Below are positions 43,608 to 50,557 of a stretch of DNA of 50,557 bases, in pieces. The stretch is from the NCBI RefSeq assembly GCF_030530945.1, contig NZ_JAUMTZ010000001.1, forward strand, positions 493,784 through 544,340, in the 5' to 3' direction. The notes beneath the pieces are model-generated. The model did no database searches, had not been told where the DNA came from, and worked only from the letters and a program-made list of their open reading frames with translations. The first letter of the stretch is position 1, and every line of letters starts with the position of its first letter. Origin of the DNA: Kocuria sp. Lineage in GTDB: Bacteria; Actinomycetota; Actinomycetes; Actinomycetales; Micrococcaceae. Made by a program: the position numbers and the translations under genes.

Positions 43608-43625
43608 TGATCAGCCTGCTGATCA
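43608..43625. promoter_or_regulatory. Perfect palindrome upstream of the patatin gene
   Basis: TGATCAGC-CT-GCTGATCA, 8-base perfect arms. AT content is high for this genome. It has the form of an operator for a TetR- or GntR-type dimer, but no such regulator gene is in the window. Confidence 0.5.
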
Positions 43626-43709
43626 CCGTGGGTCAACAGCGGCAGGCGCGCCGCGGGGTGGGTGGCCCCCGCCTCTCCCGTGGCGGCACCCGGGGTGCTC
43701 GCGGGTGAT

Positions 43710-43739
43710 TTGGGACGCCCGCGCTCCGCCGTGTACTGT
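43710..43739 (+). promoter_or_regulatory. Promoter of tRNA-Tyr
   Basis: TTGGGA (43710-43715), 18-base spacer, TACTGT (43734-43739), about 45 bases before the mature tRNA. Confidence 0.6.
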
Positions 43740-43783
43740 TGAGGTGCTTCACCGCGTTGCACATTTGCGCGGGCGGGCGTCTC

Positions 43784-43865
43784 GGCAGGTTACCCGAGCG
43801 GCCAAAGGGGGCTGACTGTAAATCAGCTGGCACTGCCTACGGGGGTTCGAATCCCTCACCTGCCA
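43784..43865 (+). tRNA. tRNA-Tyr (anticodon GTA)
   Basis: The acceptor stem GGCAGGT (43784-43790) pairs with ACCTGCC (43858-43864), followed by discriminator A. The anticodon stem-loop is GCTGA-CTGTAAA-TCAGC with GTA at 43818-43820. A long variable arm (class II) and a T arm with TTCGAAT are present. CCA is not encoded. A U-tract terminator follows at 43893-43932. Confidence 0.96.
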
Positions 43866-43892
43866 CCGAGAAGAATGCCGCGGGCATTCACC

Positions 43893-43932
43893 AGGGGCTT
43901 TCCGGACCACACGGTTCGGAAGGCCCCTTTTT
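43893..43932 (+). terminator. Intrinsic terminator after tRNA-Tyr
   Basis: A 16-base stem (AGGGGCTTT... at 43893-43908, partner at 43913-43928, two wobble pairs, ACAC loop) runs directly into five Ts, the only textbook U-tract terminator in the window. A smaller hairpin (GAATGCC-GCG-GGCATTC, 43873-43889) sits between it and the tRNA and may guide 3' processing. Confidence 0.88.
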
Positions 43933-44050
43933 CACGTCACGGTTTCTCGCCCGGCGTCTTCCGGCCGTGCACTCCTGCCCGCCGCCCGGGGTGGGGGGGC
44001 GTTCCTTGTGCCACCAGTGAACTGTCTGGAACCGGGCGGGACCAGGGCCC

Positions 44051-44056
44051 TAGTGT
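44051..44056 (+). promoter_or_regulatory. -10 element of a probable leaderless trxA transcript
   Basis: TAGTGT ends seven bases before the trxA ATG. GGAACC lies about 18 bases upstream (44028-44033), reminiscent of the -35 of redox-stress sigma factors (SigR/SigH, GGAAT/GGAAC), but the -10 does not match their GTT. Confidence 0.5.
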
Positions 44057-44063
44057 CGGGGAC

Positions 44064-44465
44064 ATGGCTACCGTTGACATCACCCAGGACACCCTGGGAC
44101 AGACCATTTCCGACAACGACATCGTCCTGCTGGACTGGTGGGCGGAGTGGTGCGGACCCTGCAAGCAGTTCGCGCCCACCTACGAGGCCGCCTCGGAGAA
44201 GAACCCGGAGATCGTGTTCGGCAAGGTGGACACCGAGTCCGAGCAGGGCCTCGCCGCGGCCGCGCAGATCTCCTCCATCCCCACGCTCATGGCGTTCCGC
44301 GAGGGCATCCTGGTGTTCTCCCAGCCCGGTGCCCTGCCGGCCTCCTCGCTGGAGCAGGTCATCGACGCGGTGAAGAACCTGAACATGGACGAGGTCCGCG
44401 CCGAGGTGGAGAAGCAGGCCGCCGAGGCCGAGTCCGCCGCCGCGCCGGAGGCCCCGCAGAACTGA
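44064..44465 (+). CDS. trxA: Thioredoxin family protein
   Basis: A 133-residue cytosolic thioredoxin with the redox centre WCGPC at residues 29-33 and the cis-Pro in SSIPTLMAF. The fold ends near residue 108; the last 25 residues are an acidic Ala/Glu-rich extension (EVRAEVEKQAAEAESAA), probably a helix, which plain TrxA proteins lack. A thioredoxin could feed electrons to the CysH reductase in this window, among other targets. A start further upstream would overlap the -10 element. Confidence 0.93.
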   Translation: MATVDITQDTLGQTISDNDIVLLDWWAEWCGPCKQFAPTYEAASEKNPEIVFGKVDTESEQGLAAAAQISSIPTLMAFREGILVFSQPGALPASSLEQVIDAVKNLNMDEVRAEVEKQAAEAESAAAPEAPQN

Positions 44466-44515
44466 CAGGACTCTCCGCGCACCGCGGCCCTGGGCGGCCA
44501 CGGAGCCACGGAGAC

Positions 44516-44554
44516 CACGAGGGCGGCTCCCCGGGAAGGGGAGCCGCCCTCGTG
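44516..44554. terminator. Strong terminator hairpin between trxA and the VIT gene
   Basis: A perfect 17-base stem (44516-44532 and 44538-44554) with a GGGAA loop. It lies 51 bases after trxA and 60 bases beyond the end of the convergent VIT gene. Confidence 0.85.
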
Positions 44555-44613
44555 CACTGCCGCGGCGTCGTCGTGGGGGGGGTCTGCCGGGGAGGAACCG
44601 GGCCCACCGCGGC

Positions 44614-45327
44614 TCAGGCCGCCGAGACCCCCAGCAGCGAGCCGATCAGGAACGTGGCGCCCAGGGCGATCGCGCCCCCGAGCACCACGCGCACGGTGGC
44701 GCGCCCCACGCGGGGGGTGCCGCCCAGGCGTGCGCCCAGGGTTCCCGTGAGGGCCAGCGCCAGGAGCACGGCCGCGAAGGTCACCGGGATCCGCCAGTGC
44801 GGGGGCGGCAGGAGGATGGCGAGCAGCGGCAGCAGGGACCCCACGAAGAAGGCCAGGGCGGAGGAGACGGCGGCGGCCCACGGGCTGGCGATGTCGTCCG
44901 GGTCGATGCCCAGCTCGGCGTCCAGGTGGGCGCGCAGCACGTCCTTCTCCGTGAGCTCCAGGGCCACCTGGCGCGCGGTGGCCTCGCTCAGCCCGCGCTC
45001 GCGGTAGAGCTCCGCGAGCTCGTCCAGCTCCGCCTGGGGCATCTCCCGCAGCTCCCGCTTCTCCTTCTCGATGAGGGCCTCCTCGGAGTCCCGCTGGCTG
45101 GACACGGACACGTACTCGCCCATGGCCATGGACAGGGCCCCGCCGATCACGGCGGCCGTGCCCGCCACCAGGACGGGCCCGGTGGCGGTGGTGGCCCCGG
45201 CCACGCCCACCACGGTGGCGGCCACGGACACGATGCCGTCGTTCGCGCCGAGGACGCCCGCGCGCAGTCTGTTGAGCCGGTTCCCGGTCCTCTCGATGTG
45301 GGGTTCCGGAAGAGTGTGCTGAGTCAT
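44614..45327 (-). CDS. VIT family (CCC1-like) iron/manganese transporter
   Basis: A 237-residue membrane protein. Two N-terminal helices include the family signature LGANDGIVSVAATVVGVAGA and GGALSMAMGEYVSVSSQRDSE. A cytosolic metal-binding helical segment (EALIEKEKRELREMPQAELDELAELYRERGL) rich in Glu follows, then three helices. This is the layout of bacterial VIT1/Nramp-independent Fe or Mn exporters. The gap upstream holds an iron-box-like palindrome at 45365-45383. The ATG at 45325-45327 has only a weak ribosome site (GAGG far upstream). Confidence 0.9.
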   Translation of the reverse strand: MTQHTLPEPHIERTGNRLNRLRAGVLGANDGIVSVAATVVGVAGATTATGPVLVAGTAAVIGGALSMAMGEYVSVSSQRDSEEALIEKEKRELREMPQAELDELAELYRERGLSEATARQVALELTEKDVLRAHLDAELGIDPDDIASPWAAAVSSALAFFVGSLLPLLAILLPPPHWRIPVTFAAVLLALALTGTLGARLGGTPRVGRATVRVVLGGAIALGATFLIGSLLGVSAA

Positions 45328-45364
45328 GCGAGGAGTGTGCGCCCTCGTTCGGCGGTTCCGCCAC

Positions 45365-45383
45365 GTAGGACAGGCACACCTGA
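45365..45383 (-). promoter_or_regulatory. DtxR/IdeR-like iron box upstream of the VIT gene
   Basis: The 19-mer GTAGGACAGGCACACCTGA matches the actinobacterial iron-box consensus TTAGGTTAGGCTAACCTAA at 13 of 19 positions, including both AGG/CCT cores and the central AGGC. It lies 38 bases upstream of the start codon. Confidence 0.5.
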
Positions 45384-45409
45384 ACGGAGCTGACCCGGGC
45401 TGCGTCGCG

Positions 45410-46411
45410 TCAGTGGTGGCGGTGGTCCTGGGGGCTCAGCCGGGGGCCGAACGCCGGTTTGCGGTGGCCGCTGGCCTTCAGCAGGCGCACCACCCGCTGC
45501 CGGTGCCCGCGCCACGGTTCGAGCAGCTCCAGCATCCGCTCGTCGGAGCCCGGGGCGCCGTCGAAGAACCAGCAGACGTAGTCCGCGAGGTGGTAGTCGT
45601 AGACGCTCACCCCGTCCGGGTCCCCGTGGGTGCACTGGGTGACCTCCGCCGCCGTCCACGGGCCGATGCCGGGGATGGACTGCAGTGCCGTGCGCACCCG
45701 TGCGGGGTCCGGTTCGAGGACCAGGCGCTCCAGCGCGGGGGCCCGCTGCACGGCGCGCATCACGGTGGCCGAGCGTGCCGGGTCCACGCCCGCGCGGTGC
45801 CACTGCCAGGACGGCACCCTCCGCCACTGCGCCGCGGTGGGAGCCACGCGCATCCCGGCAGGTGCGGGTCCGGGCGCGGGCTCCCCGTGCCACCGCAGCA
45901 GCGCACGGTAGGCACGCACCGCTTCGAGGGCGGTCACCCGCTGCTCCAGGACGGCGACGACGGCCCGGTCCAGCACCGCACCCGTGGCCGGCAGACGCAG
46001 CCCGGGGTGGGTGTGCCGGGCCCGGCGGAGGGAGTCCGGCAGGGCCTCGAAGGACGGCGAGGACTCGAACTCCTCCCACGAGTCGCGGGCACCCACCCAC
46101 CCGGAGGCGGAGGGCAGCCAGGCGTGGGCGCCGGGTCCCCACGCCTCCACCACCACGTCCCGCAGCAGGGGGTTCTCACCCGGGGTTCCCTGCGGCCGGG
46201 AGAAGCGGGCGCTCACGGGCAGGCCGCCGCAGCGGGTGGTGATCCAGGCGCAGCTCTCGCCCAGCACCCGCACTGTGGGGTCCTCCGCGCCGCGCCCGAG
46301 CACGCGCAGGGTCTGTCCCAGGTGCAGGGGACCGTCCGGGGTCCAGCGGGCGCGGGCGGGGGCGGCGCTCGTTCCGTTCTGGGCGTCCTGGACCCTGTCC
46401 CGCGTGGTCAT
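45410..46411 (-). CDS. AlkA-like DNA-3-methyladenine glycosylase
   Basis: A 333-residue HhH-GPD base-excision enzyme. The helix-hairpin-helix is LQSIPGIGPWTAAEV, and the catalytic Asp lies about 17 residues later in VYDYHLADY (near residue 271). The N-terminal half (LGQTLRVLGRGAEDPTVRVLGE, DVVVEAWGPGAHAWLP) is the TBP-like AlkA_N domain. No Cys cluster is seen, so not an iron-sulfur MutY/Nth type. ATG at 46409-46411 is preceded six bases upstream by CAGCAT, a weak -10, and by no ribosome site. Confidence 0.88.
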   Translation of the reverse strand: MTTRDRVQDAQNGTSAAPARARWTPDGPLHLGQTLRVLGRGAEDPTVRVLGESCAWITTRCGGLPVSARFSRPQGTPGENPLLRDVVVEAWGPGAHAWLPSASGWVGARDSWEEFESSPSFEALPDSLRRARHTHPGLRLPATGAVLDRAVVAVLEQRVTALEAVRAYRALLRWHGEPAPGPAPAGMRVAPTAAQWRRVPSWQWHRAGVDPARSATVMRAVQRAPALERLVLEPDPARVRTALQSIPGIGPWTAAEVTQCTHGDPDGVSVYDYHLADYVCWFFDGAPGSDERMLELLEPWRGHRQRVVRLLKASGHRKPAFGPRLSPQDHRHH

Positions 46412-46741
46412 GTCCCGATGCTGGCACGCGGTTCCGACATCTGCTCGGGTGACCGCGGGGCAGCACAGGGGGGGGATGGCCGCGCCACCAGTGCGCCGAC
46501 TACGAGTCACCGGTGGGGGAAACACCCGGGAAGCGGGAGCTCCGGGGGCGTGCGCCCGCGATATTCTGCCGCGTGGGGCCGGTGGGAGCGGCACGTGCCC
46601 GAGCGGCGTCGTCCCCGCGTGCTCCCTGCGCCCGGACGCCCTCCACTGCCCTCCGTGGTGGGTGCACGTGGCCCCGCACGGAGAAGCCCGGAGAGACCCC
46701 CCAGCCCCCCCCAAGCCCCTCAGACCCCGGAGGCACGCGCG
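46412..46741. other. Divergent 330-base gap between the glycosylase and DUF2079 genes
   Basis: No supportable gene. It contains TATTCT at 46562-46567, a likely -10 for the DUF2079 gene giving a leader of about 170 bases, a GGGCG/CGCCC hairpin just before it, and one copy of the 11-mer GCGGCGTCGTC (46603-46613). Confidence 0.45.
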
Positions 46742-48538
46742 ATGGCCCGCCCCCACCACACCGCCGCAGAACCGCCCGGCGCCGCACTCCCGTCCGGCGC
46801 GGCCGCAGTCTCGGACCCGGGCCGCCGGAGCAGGTGGGCGCGGCTGCTCCCGCTGCTGGTCGGCGGCGTGGCGACCCTCCTGTACTGCGCCCTGTCCTGG
46901 AGCCAGTGGCTCAGGTGGGACGTGCCCTCGTGGGACAACGCGATCTTCACCCAGCTGCTGTCCTCCTACGCCGCCGGGGACGGCCCCACCGTGGACCTCA
47001 AGGGACACGGCTTCAACCTGCTGGGGGACCACTTCCACCCCCTGCTGGTGGTGCTGGCGCCCGTCTACCGGATCTTCCCCTCGGCGCTGACGCCCATGCT
47101 CGCGCAGGACGTCCTGTTCGGGATCTCCGCCGCCCTCGTCACGCGCGGCGCTCTGCGGGTGCTGCACCTCGCTCCCGCCGCGGCGCTCGGCGTGGCCTAC
47201 GCCCTGAGCTTCGGGCTGCAGCAGGCGGTGGCCGTGCAGTTCCACGAGATCGCGCTCGCCGTCCCGCTGCTCGCGGCCGGGCTGTGCGCGCTGCGGGAGC
47301 GGCGGTGGGTGGCGGCGGCCCTGTGGAGCGCGCCCGTGGCGCTGGTCAAGGAGGACCTCGGCATCACGGTGGCGGCGATCGGCGCGCTCATGCTCGCCCA
47401 CGCCGCACGCCCCGCCCTGTCCCGGTGGCTGCCCGCCGCACGACGCCGCTGGGTCGCCCTGGGTGTCCAGCCCTCGCCCTCCCGTGGGGCGGCGCCCCCC
47501 GGGGCCGCGGGGAGGCGCCCACCCTGGGAGGTGGCCCGCGCCGCGGAACCGGACCGGGCGGCGTCGTCCGCCAAAGCCCCGCCGTCCCAGGACGGAAGGG
47601 CGGGCGGGTGGACCGCCGAGGAGGGGAGATCGGACGGCTGGACCACCGGGCGCAGGCGGTCGCTGGTGTGCGGGCTCGCGCTGGTGGTGTGGGGCGTGGC
47701 GGCCACGGTGCTCGCGGTCACCGTGGTGCTGCCCGCCCTGAACCCGGCGGGGACGTTCGCCTACGCCGACAAGCTGGACGTGACCGGGCTGCTGCGGGAT
47801 CCGGCGAGCGCCGTGATCCTGCAGGTGGTGCCCCCGCAGAAGCTGGTCACGTGGCTGATGCTGCTGCTCGCCGGCGCGGTGGTGGCGGTGCGCTCGCCGC
47901 TGGCGCTCGTGGCGGTGCCCACGCTGGCGTGGCGGATGCTCTCCCCGAACGAGGGGTACTGGGGGCCGGGGTGGCACTACAGCGCGGTGCTGATGCCCGT
48001 GGTCTTCGTGGCCCTGGTGGACGCCGTCGCCCGGCTGCGCGCGGACGCCGCCCGTGTGTTCCGCCACGAGGAGCGCGGGCAGCGGCCCCGGAGGAACGTC
48101 GCGGTGCGGGAGTCCACCGTGCTGTGGGTCCTCTCCACGGCCGCACCGTGGGTCGCACTCACGGTGGCGCTCGCAGTGGGCACCCAGCAGCCGCTGGCCC
48201 AGCTGGGCGGGGCCGCCGCGTGGCAGCCGGATCCGCGCGCCCAGGCGAAGACCGCCGCGGTGGCCGAGATCCCGCGGGACGCGAGCGTGGGCACGGACCT
48301 GTCCCTCATGAACAGGCTGGTGAGCCGCACGCGGGTGCACTGGATCGGCAACGGCGGGGACCCCGCGCCGCAGTACGTGGTCGTGGACCGCGAGGACGGG
48401 ACGTGGGGCGGGGCGCCGCCGCAGGACGTCGCCGGCTACGCGCAGCAGGTCTACGGCGAGCAGTACGCCGTGGTCAGTGACGAGCAGAACATCGTGGTGG
48501 CCCGCGTCAGACCCGTGGCGGAGCGGCCGGTGCGATAG
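46742..48538 (+). CDS. DUF2079 multi-spanning membrane protein
   Basis: A 598-residue protein with about nine hydrophobic helices and the DUF2079 start signature, RWDVPSWDNAIFTQLLSSYAAGDGP, then GHGFNLLGDHFHPLLVVLAPVYR and QFHEIALAVPLLA. The fold resembles GT-C glycosyltransferases, where the Asp and His residues of the first external loop (WDN, GDHFHP) would be catalytic, so transfer of a sugar from a lipid donor is possible but unproven. A charged, Gly/Pro/Trp-rich insert at about residues 240-305 (between two helices) includes the near-repeat GGWTAEEGRSDGWTTGRR and looks recent. The C-terminal 110 residues form an external domain. ATG at 46742; stronger ribosome sites are not visible. Its stop overlaps the next promoter. 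Confidence 0.8.
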   Translation: MARPHHTAAEPPGAALPSGAAAVSDPGRRSRWARLLPLLVGGVATLLYCALSWSQWLRWDVPSWDNAIFTQLLSSYAAGDGPTVDLKGHGFNLLGDHFHPLLVVLAPVYRIFPSALTPMLAQDVLFGISAALVTRGALRVLHLAPAAALGVAYALSFGLQQAVAVQFHEIALAVPLLAAGLCALRERRWVAAALWSAPVALVKEDLGITVAAIGALMLAHAARPALSRWLPAARRRWVALGVQPSPSRGAAPPGAAGRRPPWEVARAAEPDRAASSAKAPPSQDGRAGGWTAEEGRSDGWTTGRRRSLVCGLALVVWGVAATVLAVTVVLPALNPAGTFAYADKLDVTGLLRDPASAVILQVVPPQKLVTWLMLLLAGAVVAVRSPLALVAVPTLAWRMLSPNEGYWGPGWHYSAVLMPVVFVALVDAVARLRADAARVFRHEERGQRPRRNVAVRESTVLWVLSTAAPWVALTVALAVGTQQPLAQLGGAAAWQPDPRAQAKTAAVAEIPRDASVGTDLSLMNRLVSRTRVHWIGNGGDPAPQYVVVDREDGTWGGAPPQDVAGYAQQVYGEQYAVVSDEQNIVVARVRPVAERPVR

Positions 48539-48674
48539 AGTGGGCAGCGATCATCCCGGTTCCATGTCCTCAGCAACCGTTTCGCCGTCCTCGGCACGTC
48601 GGTTTTCGGACTTCGGCGGACACCCCGCTCGCACCGGTGACATCCACTCCACTCCACCGAAGCGAGGTTCTTCC
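48536..48674 (+). promoter_or_regulatory. Promoter and long 5' leader of the DEAD-box helicase gene
   Basis: TAGAGT (48536-48541) overlaps the DUF2079 stop codon and would place the transcript start near 48549, leaving a leader of about 126 bases. The leader is open in the helicase frame from ATG 48564, but only about 20 of its 36 third codon positions are G or C, far below real genes here, so it is probably untranslated. Confidence 0.5.
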
Positions 48675-50557
48675 GTGCCCACCGATTCCACTCCCGACCA
48701 CTCGGACACCGACCACTCCGCCCCGCAGGGTGAGCCCACCGCCGCGCCCGTGACCCACGAGGTCCGCACGGACGGCGACGCCGCCCAGGCACCCGCTCCC
48801 GCCGCGGACGGCTCCTCCGAGCCCACCCCTCCCACCTTCGCCGAGCTCGGCGTGGACGCCCGCGTGCTCGCGGCGCTGGACGAGGTGGGCTACGAGTACC
48901 CCTCACCCATCCAGGCCGCCACCATCCCCGCGCTGCTCAGCGGTCGGGACGTGGTGGGCCTCGCCCAGACCGGAACCGGGAAGACCGCGGCGTTCGCGGT
49001 CCCGGCCCTGTCCAAGCTCGCGGAGCTCTCGGACCTGCACGGCCCGCAGCGCACCACCCGCGTGCTCGTGATGGCCCCCACCCGTGAGCTCGCCCTGCAG
49101 GTGGCCGAGGCCTTCGGCTCCTATGCCACCCACCTGGAGGACTTCACCGTCCTGCCCGTGTACGGCGGCTCCTCCTACGGTCCGCAGCTGGCGGGGCTCA
49201 AGCGCGGCGCGCAGGTGGTCGTGGGCACGCCCGGCCGTGTGATCGACCACCTCAAGAAGGGCTCCCTGCAGCTCGAGGACATCGCGTACGTGGTGCTGGA
49301 CGAGGCGGACGAGATGCTGCGCATGGGCTTCGCCGAGGACGTGGAGACCATCCTGTCCCAGACGCCCGTGGAGAAGCAGGTGGCCCTGTTCTCCGCGACC
49401 ATGCCCAAGGCCATCCGCCGGATCGCGCAGCAGTACCTGCGGGACCCCCAGGAGATCACGGTCAAGGCCAAGACCACTACGGGCACCAACACCCGTCAGC
49501 GCTACATGCAGGTCACCGGCGCCCACAAGCTGGACGCCATGACCCGGGTGCTCGAGGTCGAGGACTACGACGGCGTCATCGTCTTCGTGCGCACCAAGGC
49601 CGCCACCGAGGAGATCGCCGACAAGCTCAAGGCCCGCGGCTACACCGCCGCCGCCATCAACGGCGACATCCCCCAGAACCTGCGCGAGCGCACGGTGGAC
49701 TCCCTGCGCGAGGGCAAGATCGACATCCTCGTGGCCACGGACGTGGCCGCCCGTGGCCTGGACGTGGAGCGGATCTCCCTGGTGGTCAACTACGACATCC
49801 CCCACGACACGGAGTCCTACGTGCACCGCATCGGCCGCACGGGCCGCGCGGGGCGCAAGGGCGAGGCCATCCTCTTCATGACCCCGCGCGAGAAGTACCT
49901 GCTGCGGGCCATCGAGAAGGCCACCCGCCAGCCGGTGGAGCAGATGCGCGTGCCGTCCACGGACGAGGTCAACCAGACCCGCAAGGACAACTTCGCGCAG
50001 CAGATCACGGAGACCATCGAGTCCGAGGACCTCTCGCTGTTCCGCGAGATGGTGGAGCAGTACGAGTCCGAGCACGACGTGGACGCCGAGGAGATCGCCG
50101 CGGCGCTGGCCGTGATCGCCCAGAACGGGCGCCCGTTCTTCGTGGAGGACCTCCCCGAGCCGCCGCAGCGCAAGCAGCGTGACCGGGACCGCGGGGACGG
50201 GCCCCGCAACCGCCGCACCCCCGGGGAGGAGGCCGGTATGCGCACCTACAAGCTGGCCGTGGGCCACCGGGACCGCGTGGTCCCCGGTGCCGTGGTGGGC
50301 GCCCTCACCCACGAGGGCGGGCTGAACGGCTCGCAGATCGGCGCGATCGACATCCGCCCCACCTTCACCCTGGTGGGCCTGCCGGAGAACCTGCCGGCCG
50401 GCACCCTGGACAAGCTGTCCAACACCCAGATCAACGGCGCGCCCATCCGCATCCAGGAGGACCGTGGACCCGGCGGCGGCGGGCCCCGTGGCGGCAACCG
50501 CTTCCGCGGCGGCGACCGCGACCGCGGCCCCCGCTCCGACCGTGGACCCCGCGGCGA
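48675..50557 (+). CDS. deaD: DEAD-box ATP-dependent RNA helicase, 3' end outside the window
   Basis: The 627 visible residues cover nearly all of a DeaD/CsdA-type helicase that unwinds structured RNA in ribosome assembly, cold response and mRNA turnover. After an acidic 55-residue leader come the Q motif (YEYPSPIQAATIP), Walker A AQTGTGKT (near 97), PTRELA, TPGRV, DEAD (near 209), SAT (near 241), the second RecA domain with VATDVAARGLDV and HRIGRTGRAGR (near 383). Residues about 510-580 form a DbpA-type RNA-binding domain, and the tail (GGNRFRGGDRDRG) is RGG-rich. GTG at 48675 has GAGG eight bases ahead; the ATG at 48564 is rejected on codon use. Confidence 0.94.
   Translation, partial: MPTDSTPDHSDTDHSAPQGEPTAAPVTHEVRTDGDAAQAPAPAADGSSEPTPPTFAELGVDARVLAALDEVGYEYPSPIQAATIPALLSGRDVVGLAQTGTGKTAAFAVPALSKLAELSDLHGPQRTTRVLVMAPTRELALQVAEAFGSYATHLEDFTVLPVYGGSSYGPQLAGLKRGAQVVVGTPGRVIDHLKKGSLQLEDIAYVVLDEADEMLRMGFAEDVETILSQTPVEKQVALFSATMPKAIRRIAQQYLRDPQEITVKAKTTTGTNTRQRYMQVTGAHKLDAMTRVLEVEDYDGVIVFVRTKAATEEIADKLKARGYTAAAINGDIPQNLRERTVDSLREGKIDILVATDVAARGLDVERISLVVNYDIPHDTESYVHRIGRTGRAGRKGEAILFMTPREKYLLRAIEKATRQPVEQMRVPSTDEVNQTRKDNFAQQITETIESEDLSLFREMVEQYESEHDVDAEEIAAALAVIAQNGRPFFVEDLPEPPQRKQRDRDRGDGPRNRRTPGEEAGMRTYKLAVGHRDRVVPGAVVGALTHEGGLNGSQIGAIDIRPTFTLVGLPENLPAGTLDKLSNTQINGAPIRIQEDRGPGGGGPRGGNRFRGGDRDRGPRSDRGPRG

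Noticed and set aside
43739..44020. Apparent small protein reading through tRNA-Tyr
   Set aside because: The peptide RPKGADCKSAGTAYGG is the well-known spurious translation of tRNA-Tyr; the RNA gene explains the sequence fully.
45326..46741. Very long plus-strand extension of the DUF2079 reading frame
   Set aside because: It runs antisense to the AlkA-like gene, has no family similarity, and arises because high GC suppresses stop codons. The protein's family similarity begins after the ATG at 46742.
48564..48674. Upstream ATG start for the DEAD-box helicase
   Set aside because: The extra 37 codons have low GC at third positions and no helicase similarity; GTG at 48675 has a ribosome site.

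Overview
The window is very GC-rich (about 70% by eye, with third codon positions almost always G or C) and gene-dense. The gene families point to an actinobacterium of the order Micrococcales, most like Kocuria or a related Micrococcaceae genus: a split menaquinone cluster with a geranylgeranyl-reductase-like MenJ, a PHO box built of 11-bp units, a MetPS importer, a FurA-KatA pair, an ECF sigma factor carrying its own zinc anti-sigma domain, and many apparently leaderless promoters. The genus is an inference.

Layout. 1-2513 (minus): a partial CoA-transferase, then a translationally coupled hydroxyacyl-CoA dehydrogenase and enoyl-CoA hydratase, and a small membrane protein. 2637-10491: a type I restriction-modification operon (hsdM-hsdS-hsdR, minus) with a divergent Fic AMP-transferase gene. 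10571-14781 (minus): a four-gene locus (small membrane protein, processive GT2 synthase, LamG-like protein, DUF2334 deacetylase-like protein) that looks like a synthase-dependent exopolysaccharide system. A 41-bp eroded copy of menC sits at its far edge, with menC itself at the other edge.

15179-30360: menC, a PHO-box-controlled phoX phosphatase, the sulfate assimilation operon sir-cysH-cysD-cysN preceded by a cysteine-rich mini-ORF, and the menaquinone cluster menD / SDR / menF / menJ / polyprenyl diphosphate synthase. 30451-32429: metP-metS. 32520-36620: rarD and two divergent genes of uncertain function that resemble toxin-immunity families. 36700-38744: furA-katA with a convincing Fur-type operator. 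39303-43522: sigma/anti-sigma fusion, htpX, yajQ, patatin. 43784-46411: tRNA-Tyr, trxA, a VIT-family metal transporter with an iron-box-like palindrome, and an AlkA-like glycosylase. 46742-end: a DUF2079 membrane protein and a DEAD-box RNA helicase cut by the window edge.

How it fits together. Much of the window is nutrient- and stress-responsive housekeeping: phosphate (PHO box-phoX), sulfur (cysteine mini-ORF and cys operon), metals and peroxide (furA-katA, VIT), the respiratory quinone, and thiol redox (trxA). The most promising material for follow-up is regulatory (mini-ORF, PHO box, Fur operator, iron box, leaderless -10 elements) together with the exopolysaccharide locus, the sigma/anti-sigma membrane fusion and the menC-derived repeat. 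No transposase, integrase, CRISPR array or rRNA was seen.
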